From contig CAJNDT010004891.1 in the NCBI GenBank assembly GCA_905221615.1, positions 1 through 64,000 on the forward strand: 64,000 nucleotides of DNA. Reading direction: 5' to 3'. Position numbers and translations under genes: made by a program. Position 1 is the first letter of the stretch; every line of letters starts with the position of its first letter. This document shows, piece by piece, positions 49,992 through 58,827 of the stretch. The notes under the pieces were generated by a model. That model had not been told where the DNA came from. It saw nothing but the letters and a program-made list of their open reading frames with translations, and searched no databases. Origin of the DNA: Symbiodinium sp. CCMP2592. Taxonomy: Eukaryota > Sar > Dinophyceae > Suessiales > Symbiodiniaceae.

Positions 49992-51662
49992 CCGCAACAG
50001 GCTGGTGTCACATGTTGCTGCCACGAACTTCTTCGACGTCATCCACACCTGACTGTTGTCCAGGGTCACATTGCTTCTTCTGCCACGTTGCTGACCCTGC
50101 CACCTGATTTGACTCAGTTGGCCCAGTCCAGTTGCTCCAATCCGGTATTCATGAACGCCACGGATCATTGGACGATGTTTCTTGAAGACGTGAGGCATTG
50201 GATCGATTATCATGGCTTGATGCATTATCCGACTATTGATATTCGAAGTGTGTGGCAGAAGGCATGGAAGATGCACTCACAACACGTCGGAACACATTGG
50301 TCGGTTGATCAGGTTCGTGAGTTGCGAAAAAGGACCAAAGGATTGGTGTGGCATGTTCGAGATCATGAAGGCTCGCATGCGCATGTTTTTTGCCCTGTGA
50401 AGTACTGGATGATGCTCCAGAACACTTTTACTGCTGAATCGGTCTTCAAGCCATTGTCGTTAAATCCTTCGACGATTATGGTTCAGATGGAACATGCAGT
50501 GCCACCTCGGATTCTTGAATCCTTTCCCTTCCGTTTTGGATCTCGTGCTGCCCGTGTGTCATGGGCTTACATTCTCCCCAAGTTCAAGAAAGAATGGAAA
50601 GGAGGCAGGCCAATCGTTAGTTTTGCCTCTCACCCGGCTCGCCAGTTCTTGGTTGTGATGGCGCGAGTCACAGAGATGCTTGTTGCTGAGGTGTGTCCTC
50701 ACACCCGATCTTACAACGATGCAATCTTGCTTTGGCAGAACATACACGCTTTCTTTGAGAAGCGATGTCACAGCTCTGATCAAGACAGACAGAAGCTTGC
50801 CATGCGCAATCAAGACTTGTCAGGTTGTTTCGTGAGCATTCCAAGGGAGCGGTTCATGATTACCTTTCGCATATTGCTTTGTCGTTTTTACGACGTCTCG
50901 GATGCGGATCTTGATCATGCCTTGAAAGGCGTTGTGGTGACTGTGGACTTGGAAAACAACATGTCGGTTATGAAAACTATCCGTGGTCGGCATTGCCTGT
51001 TGAATGACAAACGAGTTGCCGTCCCAATGGACCTATTTCTGGAGGCTGTACAGGTGTCTTTCAAGTTCAATCTATTCATGGTGGGTCAGCAGGCCATTCA
51101 ACAAATCCGAGGTGCACCGATGGGAAGCCATTTCTCTCCGGCAGCTTGCCATGCCGTGGTAAGCCTATACGAGCACATGTACTTTGGAAAATGTCTGTTA
51201 GAGTCTTCTCGCTTGCCAACCTTCGGCCTTGTGGTTCGATACGTGGACAATCGGATGAGCTTGATTCTTGATCGCCAGGCCAACTATGCTGCTGTGCAAG
51301 CGTTTCTGCACCAGGATGTATACATACCGCCCATCGTACTTGAGTATGAGGATGGAGACCTTTTCTTGGGTTTTCATGTGGATGTACAGGAATTACGAGT
51401 ACAGTATGTCCAGCCTGTTGAGACCTGGAAGTTCTTACACCCCAACTCTGCCGCCAACACACGGACACTGTTAAGCAGCTTTCGATCCAGAGCTCACTTG
51501 ATTGCACGTGCTTCTTGGCCGTTGGAGCAGCGTGAGGCCGATCTTGATCAGCTACTACAGTCCTATGTGCGACAGGGATTCGATCCGTTGATGATGTACC
51601 CCATTCTGAAACGTGTTAGGCTACAGTTTAACAATCTTCGCGCTCGCCCGACTGCAGTTTAA
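49992..51662 (+). CDS. Reverse transcriptase of a Penelope-like element
   Basis: Continues in the same frame directly after the TAG; the longest frame has no ATG until about 50151. RT motifs: QDLSGCFVSIP (matching the D-x-x-x-x-Y-T-N-I-P type motif A of Penelope-like elements), QIRGAPMGSHFSPA (motif B), RYVDNRM (motif C, with Asn instead of the second Asp) and LEYEDGDLFLGFHVDV. The C-terminus has a thumb-like helical part. It would copy element RNA at the nicked target. The D to N change in motif C may lower activity or be a lineage trait. The stop at 51662 is followed by a gene-free 137 bp. Confidence 0.7.
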   Translation, partial: PQQAGVTCCCHELLRRHPHLTVVQGHIASSATLLTLPPDLTQLAQSSCSNPVFMNATDHWTMFLEDVRHWIDYHGLMHYPTIDIRSVWQKAWKMHSQHVGTHWSVDQVRELRKRTKGLVWHVRDHEGSHAHVFCPVKYWMMLQNTFTAESVFKPLSLNPSTIMVQMEHAVPPRILESFPFRFGSRAARVSWAYILPKFKKEWKGGRPIVSFASHPARQFLVVMARVTEMLVAEVCPHTRSYNDAILLWQNIHAFFEKRCHSSDQDRQKLAMRNQDLSGCFVSIPRERFMITFRILLCRFYDVSDADLDHALKGVVVTVDLENNMSVMKTIRGRHCLLNDKRVAVPMDLFLEAVQVSFKFNLFMVGQQAIQQIRGAPMGSHFSPAACHAVVSLYEHMYFGKCLLESSRLPTFGLVVRYVDNRMSLILDRQANYAAVQAFLHQDVYIPPIVLEYEDGDLFLGFHVDVQELRVQYVQPVETWKFLHPNSAANTRTLLSSFRSRAHLIARASWPLEQREADLDQLLQSYVRQGFDPLMMYPILKRVRLQFNNLRARPTAV

Positions 51663-51799
51663 ACAGACTTTGCCTTCGTTGATGCCCGCGCTTGCACAGT
51701 GTCTCAGTCCATGTACCATTGAGCTGGTTGCTTGCCATGTATCCTTTGCTCGAGAGCTTTTGTGCCTTGTATATTCTGTAGCTTCCTGTAAACTCGACA

Positions 51800-52456
51800 A
51801 TGTCCGCGGAAGACAGTCTAAATTTGTTAACGAAGTCCTCGGGCCCTCCTGGCCCTGTAAGTGGCTCCGTGGAAGTGTATATTCGAAAGAGGGTTGCACA
51901 AGAGGTGAACCGAGCCCTTGCACCGCCAGACACACTTCCAGAATGGGCACAGCCGACCGGAAGTGCTTCCGGAGGCCGCCGCGCTCTTCCTGCTCCACCT
52001 GCCCCTCCTTCTTCTTCGACTCCTTCGCTCCCTCAAGTTCATGTGGATGCCGCGGTTCCCCGAGCTCCTCCCCCTTCGCCTTTTCTGACTCTCACTGAAG
52101 GTAGTGGATCTTCGGCCCAGTCTATTCAGATTCATGACGAAGGTATGGCAAATCGGGTTATTGAAAGCCTGACCTCTGTTCGGTTGTTTGGCAATAATCG
52201 GGACGATCGTTCAAGGAGCCCGGTTTTGAAGCCGTGCCCGCCTCTCCCAAGAAAGCGTCGTCAGCTGGCCGGTGATGAACGCCTACCTATTGAAGACAAG
52301 CCGTCATCCTCTGCTCAGCTTGCTATTGTTGACGCCAGCCTTGACAAGTATGCAGTTCCGGATGGACCGGAGCTTCCAGCTCCCTCGGCCGAATGGGTTT
52401 GTGTTCAGCCCTCTTCCGGACCAATTTCTGGAACCTACAAAGTTGGACAGGCCTGA
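51800..52456 (+). CDS. Pro/Ser-rich protein, possibly N-terminal part of the next gene
   Basis: 218 residues from ATG at 51800 (MSAEDSLNLLTKSSGPPGPV), low complexity, with one helical segment near the start (VYIRKRVAQEVNRAL). The end overlaps the next frame. The composition at the overlap suggests one gene with a frame change near 52350-52440 rather than two. Not recognised. Confidence 0.4.
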   Translation: MSAEDSLNLLTKSSGPPGPVSGSVEVYIRKRVAQEVNRALAPPDTLPEWAQPTGSASGGRRALPAPPAPPSSSTPSLPQVHVDAAVPRAPPPSPFLTLTEGSGSSAQSIQIHDEGMANRVIESLTSVRLFGNNRDDRSRSPVLKPCPPLPRKRRQLAGDERLPIEDKPSSSAQLAIVDASLDKYAVPDGPELPAPSAEWVCVQPSSGPISGTYKVGQA

Positions 52457-53447
52457 TGTTCAACATTCGATGTGGCCCCAATTCTATACCATTCGGGCTG
52501 TCGCAGGAATGAATGTGTGGAATTTCGATCCCACCGCCTCCGAAAAAGAAAAGAAGAAGTATTGGTCTGAAATTGAACGGGTGTTGTTACACTACCGGAC
52601 TGCGATCATGAAGGACGTCAATCGTATCAAAAGTGCGGCCGAAATTGTTGTTCCAGTCCTTCCGACTGGACCCTTCGATCTCCAGGAGAGATGGATAGCC
52701 ACCATTTTGGCAGGTGCCGACCATCATGCCAACTACTCATGGTCGGATGCCCAGGATTACTTCGCTATGGGCCCGGATGCCAAAAAGCAAATTCAGAGCC
52801 TTGCCCGTATTCTATCATCCGTGTCTCGCCTTCGTCCGTTTGTTCGAGAAGATCTCCAGGCCGGCCGTGGATCTTATTGGTTGTTCCCGGGAAACACGGA
52901 CCCGGACACGGGCCTTGCTGATGATGGTTCACATGAAGCTCCGCAAGGAGTTTTCCTTATTTCAACAACGAGGCTTCCGGATGATCCTGCCACCTGTTTC
53001 GCTGTGCCCTTTGTTCACAATACAGTCCCTCAGGACTTGGCCTCGATCATCAATCAGGAAGTTGTGAGACCATCATTCTTCGACAGGGCGGACCGCACAT
53101 GGGTCCCATCTACCGGCTTTTATGGCCGCATGTCTTGGCCGAAACCTGCTATTCGGCTTCCAAAGCTTGACGGATCCCAGCCGGAGCATTTGATCGCTAT
53201 GAGAAATTCGATGTTGGGGGCTCGCCGCTTCGGAGGAAAGCAAGTTGATTCTCGTACATGTGCGGCGCTAGGTTGGACCTTTGTGAGGCAACACAATCAT
53301 TTTAAGGCTGTCAACGCCTCCGATCAAACATTCGGACATTTCGGCGATTTGATTCACGGCCAGGATGGTCGTTGGATGTTTCGTTCCAGTCGGAGTGTCT
53401 TAGTCGGCACTGCTGTCTTTTGGACATCGTGGGCACGTGATGCATAA
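52272..53447 (+). CDS. Hypothetical protein, faintly ADP-ribosyltransferase-like
   Basis: The longest frame begins at GTG, and the folded part starts near 52440 (RPDVQHSMWPQFYTIRAV). It is a well-formed globular sequence of about 330 residues. A segment near 53000 (FVHNTVPQDLASIINQEVV) resembles the first H-T and G-L block of KptA/Tpt1 or ART proteins, but the rest is not convincing. It lies between the Penelope-like RT and an oxygenase-like gene on the same strand with short gaps. Function unknown. Confidence 0.4.
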   Translation: MMNAYLLKTSRHPLLSLLLLTPALTSMQFRMDRSFQLPRPNGFVFSPLPDQFLEPTKLDRPDVQHSMWPQFYTIRAVAGMNVWNFDPTASEKEKKKYWSEIERVLLHYRTAIMKDVNRIKSAAEIVVPVLPTGPFDLQERWIATILAGADHHANYSWSDAQDYFAMGPDAKKQIQSLARILSSVSRLRPFVREDLQAGRGSYWLFPGNTDPDTGLADDGSHEAPQGVFLISTTRLPDDPATCFAVPFVHNTVPQDLASIINQEVVRPSFFDRADRTWVPSTGFYGRMSWPKPAIRLPKLDGSQPEHLIAMRNSMLGARRFGGKQVDSRTCAALGWTFVRQHNHFKAVNASDQTFGHFGDLIHGQDGRWMFRSSRSVLVGTAVFWTSWARDA

Positions 53448-53683
53448 GTGACTGTTGTTGCCTCCTCACCCCCGGATGTCTTCGCTTGTTTTCTTCGGGC
53501 TACAGAGTGAATAAGATCAATCGCTTGCCCACATTCTGAGTGTTGCACTCCGCCGTGGACCGTACGTTTGAAAACTAAACTGTCCGGATGCTAGGGTTTG
53601 CAGTCTCAAGTGGCTAATGCATTGCAGCGCTCTGTGCATCATTTCGTCTTGAGTGCCGAACTTTTGCTCAGTCCCATGTCAAC

Positions 53684-54898
53684 ATGACAACCATAGAGCG
53701 TAGCCCTTTTGATGTAGATGCGGATGGTTTCAATTTTCAGTCACTGGATGAGTTGGCTGCATATCTATTTCGTATTCTTGATGGTATTCCTCGACGGATG
53801 TGGTTGAGTTACAGTCGAAAGAAGGTGCGATCTACAGACCAAGCACATGCAGATCAGATATTGCTTGGCTTGTATTCTGGCGTGCAGTCTCGAGGAAGAT
53901 TGCAGTTTACAAAGAACACATTCCGGTTCCCTGGCCTTACTAAGTTGATTGTCCGAATGCTACATTATGCTTCCCAATTCTCGGATCTGGCAGTTACCAG
54001 TATACAGATCAATCGCAATGTCCGGACTATTCCACACAAAGATTCAAACAACCATGGCCCAAGTATTGGCTGGGCCATTGGAGACTGGACAGGTGGAGAA
54101 TTATTTGTCGTGGATGACCGAGGTCGCTTTACATATACAGTTGATGATTTCAATTGCAATGTTGCATCGCATGGTGCTCACTTGAAAGGCAGACTCTTGG
54201 ATGTCAGACAACCTTGCTGCTTTGATGGAAATGTGATTCATGCCACCATGCCTTTCAGTGGAACTCGCATCATGATGGTTCTTTTCTGTGTCAAGCAACA
54301 TGTTCCCGTTTCACCCCATGCCTCATGTCTTTCCTTTGCGCATTTTCTTGGTCTTCGTGTTCCTGTCCGTTCCTCTCTTTCCTTGTCTGTTCCCTCTGGT
54401 CCTCTCTTCTCTTCTCCTCTTTTGTCTTTGTCTGCCTTTCCTTTCTCCTCGCCTGGTCGTTCCTTGTCTTCGTCGGTTCCTTCTCCTTCTTCCTCTCTTC
54501 CTCTTCTGTCTGGTCCTCCTCGTCCGTCTGCTCGTCCTCCGTTGTTGTCTCTCTCTCCTGCCTCCTCGGTTGCCTCCCTCGTGTCTTCGTCGGTTTCTTT
54601 TGGTCCTCTCCTTGTGTCCTCTGTTCCTTCCTGCTCCTCCTCTCTGCGGTCTTGGTCTTGCTCCTCCTTTCCTGGGTCTTCTTGCTCTTCCTTTGTTGTT
54701 CTTTCTCTGATTGTAATGCCGACGATTCCGACGAGCAATGTCAGAGTGACATGTCACTGGACGCATAAAAAAGACTGTCTTAGGTTCGCTTCGTGCACTC
54801 GCATCGTATGTCTCTCACTCTCTTGGCATTGGGTGGCTTGCATGTTTTCAGGCAATTCTGCTGCATGTGCTCAAGAAGTATGCTCCACCACTCGATAG
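53684..54898 (+). CDS. 2OG-Fe(II) oxygenase-like protein with low-complexity tail
   Basis: ATG at 53684 (MTTIERSPFDVDADGFNF). Residues up to about 205 are a complete oxygenase-like domain: RTIPHKDSNNH (HxD), GDWTGGELFVVDD, LKGRLLDVRQPC, GNVIHATMPFSGTRIMMVLF (distal His and Arg). From about residue 210 the sequence is an extreme Ser/Pro/Leu run from a TCC/CTT-rich stretch, so the real end may be near 54320, or the tail may be noncoding. Like the other family members here, it sits beside retroelement genes. Substrate unknown; a TET/JBP-like base hydroxylase is possible. Confidence 0.6.
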   Translation: MTTIERSPFDVDADGFNFQSLDELAAYLFRILDGIPRRMWLSYSRKKVRSTDQAHADQILLGLYSGVQSRGRLQFTKNTFRFPGLTKLIVRMLHYASQFSDLAVTSIQINRNVRTIPHKDSNNHGPSIGWAIGDWTGGELFVVDDRGRFTYTVDDFNCNVASHGAHLKGRLLDVRQPCCFDGNVIHATMPFSGTRIMMVLFCVKQHVPVSPHASCLSFAHFLGLRVPVRSSLSLSVPSGPLFSSPLLSLSAFPFSSPGRSLSSSVPSPSSSLPLLSGPPRPSARPPLLSLSPASSVASLVSSSVSFGPLLVSSVPSCSSSLRSWSCSSFPGSSCSSFVVLSLIVMPTIPTSNVRVTCHWTHKKDCLRFASCTRIVCLSLSWHWVACMFSGNSAACAQEVCSTTR

Positions 54899-55490
54899 AC
54901 CATGACCCGTTGCCAGTTTCGTGATGTTTGGATGGAGGATGCGCCCCGATTCTGCATATTCTCTTTTCTTATGGTACGTAGCAGTGTGCATGTCAGCACA
55001 CAGAGATGTGACAATCCCGATTCTTGCCGAAGCCAGCAGCACATCCAGTGGCAGCGATGGTTGATACATGGGTTGGGACGATGTTTTCAAGCACACAATT
55101 ACCATGGACTGTCCAATGACTCTGCTACTTTCAATTTTACACATCTTCTTCCACGATGCAGTGAGTCTTTCCTGTGCCTGTCAGTGCAGTGTCGCACTCT
55201 GACATTGCGACATATCAAGTTTCTGATGCGATTACGAGTTTGCCATGGTTCTCGATTGAAGCCTTCTTGTACATACCAGCTCATGTGTATCGAGACATGT
55301 TGGTGCCAACTTCACCAAGTTACGTTCTCGGCGTGCGAATTTCCTGTCGCGCATGTTAGAGTCATATAGGCGGCTTTGAGGTTAAAAAAGTGTCCGCCAA
55401 TGTTCTGTCCATTTGTGTGCATCAGTTTGCAAAAATGTGAGTTTTGGCAGACGTTGGTTCAAGTACTTATGCACCGCTGTTAGCGTATCA
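54899..55490. other. Gap with a weak Cys-rich frame
   Basis: A 155-residue frame at 54902-55369 has many Cys and His but no recognised pattern and may be chance. Nothing else recognised. Confidence 0.25.
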
Positions 55491-56087
55491 ATGTCTGGCT
55501 CTTTGCCGAGCTGCAATGACATAATCAGCAGTCTGGATGGAGATCAAGTCACGGCTCTTTTTCAGATCTTGGGAGATCGCCGCCAGAGGGCAGTCTTTCT
55601 TTCTCATCTTCGACGCCGGATTCAGAACGATGCAGATGCCCTTGTTGCACAACATCTTGGCGCTCCCTCCCACTCTGTCTCTGTGTCTTCTGTGCCTTCG
55701 TTGTCTTCTTTTCTTGCCCCCTCTCCTTCTCCTTCTCCCCTCCCTCCTCCTCCTCCTCCTCCTCCTCCTCCCCCTCCTGCTTTTCCTCCTCCCCTTCCTG
55801 TGTCCTTCTCTGCTTCTGGCCGGTTTCCTTTCTCTCCGTCTCCCTCTCATCCAGATGCCTCTCTTGGAGCTGTTTCGAGTGACGCTGCACCGACAGTCAT
55901 GGATGGATCGACTCTTTCGGATCCTCAACAGCGTGGTGCATTGCCCCGTCGACGGCAACAGACTGCTCCTGCTGCTCGGAGAAGCAGATCCATGAGTGAA
56001 TCGGAGGTCCGAGAGAGATCCCGTTCGAGATCTAGGTCAAGATCAAGCACCACTGTTTCACTTGGAGGCTCTCGTCATATCAGGTAA
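55491..56087 (+). CDS. Poly-proline, Arg/Ser-tailed protein
   Basis: 199 residues from ATG at 55491 (MSGSLPSCNDIISSLDGDQV). A helical N-terminus of 60 residues is followed by a Ser/Pro tract with a run of 12 prolines, then a C-terminal RS-rich tail (SRSMSESEVRERSRSRSRSR). The last part resembles SR-type RNA-binding tails, the middle an SH3/WW-type ligand or linker. Unassigned; it shares the strand and spacing of neighbouring genes. Confidence 0.45.
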   Translation: MSGSLPSCNDIISSLDGDQVTALFQILGDRRQRAVFLSHLRRRIQNDADALVAQHLGAPSHSVSVSSVPSLSSFLAPSPSPSPLPPPPPPPPPPPPAFPPPLPVSFSASGRFPFSPSPSHPDASLGAVSSDAAPTVMDGSTLSDPQQRGALPRRRQQTAPAARRSRSMSESEVRERSRSRSRSRSSTTVSLGGSRHIR

Positions 56088-56903
56088 GCCGGACGTATGA
56101 GGAAGACAGTTACATTCTTTGAACACTTGCAGAAGATATGGCTTTATCGTTTGAAGAAAAACAACATGACAAAATGGCTCAGAGAACTGAGTCCAATTTT
56201 GATTTGTTGTTTTAGGGCTTTTCCTTTACACTGCCTTTTTATGAACCCTCATTCATACATGCTGTAAACAAGTTGAAGAACACATTCGTCCGTTGCAGCT
56301 TGACCTCTCGAAGGGGCAGGAAGCCCTTGAATCGGGCGAGAGTTTTATTTGAAATACCCACCCTCTCCACCCTAATTGATTCGTGGAAAGTGCAGAGATT
56401 GCATCAGTGTTGTGCTACCTCAGGAAGCTTTGGACCTCAGTTTGAGGACACTCAAGTATGCTTTATGCATAAGACCTGGTTCGGGTCTTGGCTCTCTGCT
56501 TCGCAGTTACTCGGTCTTGCTCGTCTTCGACTGGCAGGCCGTTCACTAAGGTTCAGTTTGTGAGCCGTGCACGGCTTGAGAGTGGCTAGTTCTCCTTTCG
56601 GAGGGGACAAAAAGAGTCTTGTGTCTCACAGGACCGACAGTTCGAAGTTTTCTGCCGTGTGCGGTACTTGCTACCCCGACGTGTGAAAATAGCGTCGAGC
56701 TTTGAACTACTTGCATGTGGCATGTGCGAGTGCAAGCATTTATCCCTGAAGGCTCGAACATGATAGACATCAAAACACAAAGCACGATCTTCGAACGATA
56801 AAAACTGTTGTCCCGAACTTGCTTGCAACTTCTGAGTCGCAGACATGTGTTGTGCATCCTAGCAGCATCACACTTCGAAGTTGCTTACGGCTCAATTTGT
56901 AAG
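56088..56903. other. Gap without a recognised gene
   Basis: T-rich and mixed sequence, one 96-residue frame (56273-56563) of doubtful composition. No domain recognised. Confidence 0.25.
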
Positions 56904-57236
56904 ATGAAGCGAACAGCAAGTATGGCGGCCCTTCCGGCCCCAGCTCCGATGGTCAGGATTCCAGTTGTTATACCTCCGGATATATGCTCTGGCGGACGTG
57001 AGATGGGTTTCTGGCTCTCTTTGCCTACAGATTCTACGATTGATGACCTGAAGAGGAAGGTTTGCGATGAGCTTGCGAACCGTACGGGGATTCCACCCCG
57101 TTTGAACGCCTTCCAATTAAGGCAATTTGGTCAACATTTACCATTCACATCTTCGATTTCTCGAGTTGCTGCCTTTCCGCATACTACGCAGTCCGTTCAC
57201 TTTGTGAGAACCTGGCCACACGAATCATCGTGGTGA
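56904..57236 (+). CDS. Ubiquitin-like domain protein
   Basis: 110 residues from ATG at 56904 (MKRTASMAALPAPAPMVRI). From residue 20 on, the pattern strand - turn - STIDDLKRKVCDELANRTGI - PPRLNAFQLRQFGQHLP - strand fits a ubiquitin-like beta-grasp fold, with the helix TIDDLKRKV and the IPP turn. There is no C-terminal Gly-Gly, so conjugation is unlikely; it may be a protein-binding module. Small and isolated, on the same strand as its neighbours. Confidence 0.4.
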   Translation: MKRTASMAALPAPAPMVRIPVVIPPDICSGGREMGFWLSLPTDSTIDDLKRKVCDELANRTGIPPRLNAFQLRQFGQHLPFTSSISRVAAFPHTTQSVHFVRTWPHESSW

Positions 57237-57266
57237 ACTTGAGCAGTGTGCTGATCAAAGAAATAA

Positions 57267-57899
57267 ATGCTGTATTGCGGTTCGTTATGCGAGCTCATGA
57301 GTTTTTGTTGCTTTTGCAATCAAAAAGTTGTCCTTCTTTTACTGCAGGATGTGAGCCCGAATGTTTTCGTAGTGCCTTCTGAAGGTTGTAGACATTTCCT
57401 CGACGCCATGTGGGAACTTACTGTTCTGACCGAGAAAGTGCTGACTTTCATCAGCACCCGACGCCATATTATTTTCTTCTTCACCTTTCCACCATTGGAT
57501 CCACTTGAGACTCTGGATGTTACTCTTCGCAGACATGGATTCCATACGATGTATGATCTTGAACAGTTTGTTACACAATGCAGAACAGAAGGTATGGATC
57601 TTCGTGCTGAAGTATGGGAGTTCTTTATGCAAGGACCCAGCGTGTACACGCCGATTACGTGTGAAGCTCCCGCATTACCTCATATTGTGGTGTTTGCGTC
57701 CGTATGCAAAGAATGGTATTACACTATTATCCGATTGGTTGGCGATCGCACATTCTTCAATATTCAACAGCTTTGGCGTCTTGCCCAAGTGCGCCATGCA
57801 AATGTGGAATGGATTCACCACTCCAATGAAGATCGAGTGCGTATTGGATCGGCTTTCATCGATGATCTTAATGTGCGCCGCATTGTTCACCCACTGTAA
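57267..57899 (+). CDS. Hypothetical protein
   Basis: 210 residues from ATG at 57267, but the N-terminal 30 residues (MLYCGSLCELMSFCCFC) may be an upstream region, since a TTTTACTGCAG pyrimidine-AG just before DVSPNVFVV looks like a 3' splice site. The rest is a mixed helical/strand protein with LDPLETLDVTLRRHGF and HIVVFASVCKEWYYT. No family recognised. Confidence 0.35.
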   Translation: MLYCGSLCELMSFCCFCNQKVVLLLLQDVSPNVFVVPSEGCRHFLDAMWELTVLTEKVLTFISTRRHIIFFFTFPPLDPLETLDVTLRRHGFHTMYDLEQFVTQCRTEGMDLRAEVWEFFMQGPSVYTPITCEAPALPHIVVFASVCKEWYYTIIRLVGDRTFFNIQQLWRLAQVRHANVEWIHHSNEDRVRIGSAFIDDLNVRRIVHPL

Positions 57900-58050
57900 A
57901 GTGTAGATACGACCTGGACTTGAGTGGATCACGCCACATGAGAATAAATGGTGTCCTTTGTCATGCGAGTCTTGACATGTGGCCCTAGGTATTGCCTTCT
58001 CTCGTGATGATGTGCAGTGCTCAAGCTTATTGAAGTCTCAGTGTGTAATC

Positions 58051-58401
58051 ATGTCGTCCAGTGGTCGTCGTACTCTTCGTTATGAACCAGGGTCGAGGCG
58101 AGCCAGCGATGACAATTTGGAGGATATTGTGCAAACATCAGCTGCCGATGCCCTCGATGCTCTTCGCTCTAATGACATCCACCCACAAGACCTTATTCGG
58201 TTGATGCTTCGTGTTGTCGAAATCCTACGTGATTCTTCGGATTTTCAACAAAGGATGTCACGATGCTCAGGATTGTGCTCTCATACGAACTGTGGCCGGG
58301 TATGTGCTCGAGCAGACGAAGGTCACAATCATTGCCGATGCTATTACCACCAGGTTATTGACCGCAGTGAGAGAGCCATCAAGAAGCGTAGACGTGAATA
58401 G
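58051..58401 (+). CDS. Small protein with Cys/His zinc-like cluster
   Basis: 116 residues from ATG at 58051 (MSSSGRRTLRYEPGSRRASD). A helical middle (DLIRLMLRVVEILRD) leads to a Cys/His-rich end: CSGLCSHTNCGRVC then GHNHCRCYYH, which could bind one or two zinc ions. Ends in a basic KKRRRE tail. It closes the 48.8-58.4 kb gene run. Unrecognised. Confidence 0.45.
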   Translation: MSSSGRRTLRYEPGSRRASDDNLEDIVQTSAADALDALRSNDIHPQDLIRLMLRVVEILRDSSDFQQRMSRCSGLCSHTNCGRVCARADEGHNHCRCYYHQVIDRSERAIKKRRRE

Positions 58402-58827
58402 GCATGCTGCTAACACGATGATTGGGAACAGTCGCAAAAGACGTGCACCTTGAAGCTTCTGTGCCCCTTCGGGGGCCTGTTTGTGTTATTCTGCTGTACA
58501 TGCGACAAACCTGCATTCACATGTCCACTTTTCTTTGGTGTTTCTGTTTGCAAACCTTTGTAGGTACATGCTTTGACCCATGGATTTTTCCTGTTTTCAT
58601 GCTCCTTTCGTTTTTAAGTTTGCAGGGGCACACGGCATCTGCGACCTACCGTGTGCAACGAAGCTATGGTTGCAGATGGGATATCCGACTTGGCCAGTCG
58701 GACGTACCTGCAAAAAAGCTGGGCCCCTGAGCCAGCAAGATTAGCGAAATGGATTTTTGTTTTCTGAGGCAGGTTTTAGGTGTGTCCACCGATTGTTTTC
58801 TTTTAACAGTCATGTTCATGAGGGCAT
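58402..58827. other. Gap before polyprotein copy 2
   Basis: No gene recognised. It is T-rich in parts and probably contains the leader of the KptA/EEP unit. Confidence 0.25.

Noticed and set aside
52980-53120. Firm KptA/ART assignment for the gene at 52272-53447
   Set aside because: Only one short block (FVHNTVPQDLASII) resembles the family; the later motifs are missing, so I report it only as a faint resemblance.
54320-54720. Ser/Arg/Glu-rich frames on both strands as real proteins
   Set aside because: They are translations of a TCC/CTT low-complexity tract; every frame gives biased, repeat-like protein.
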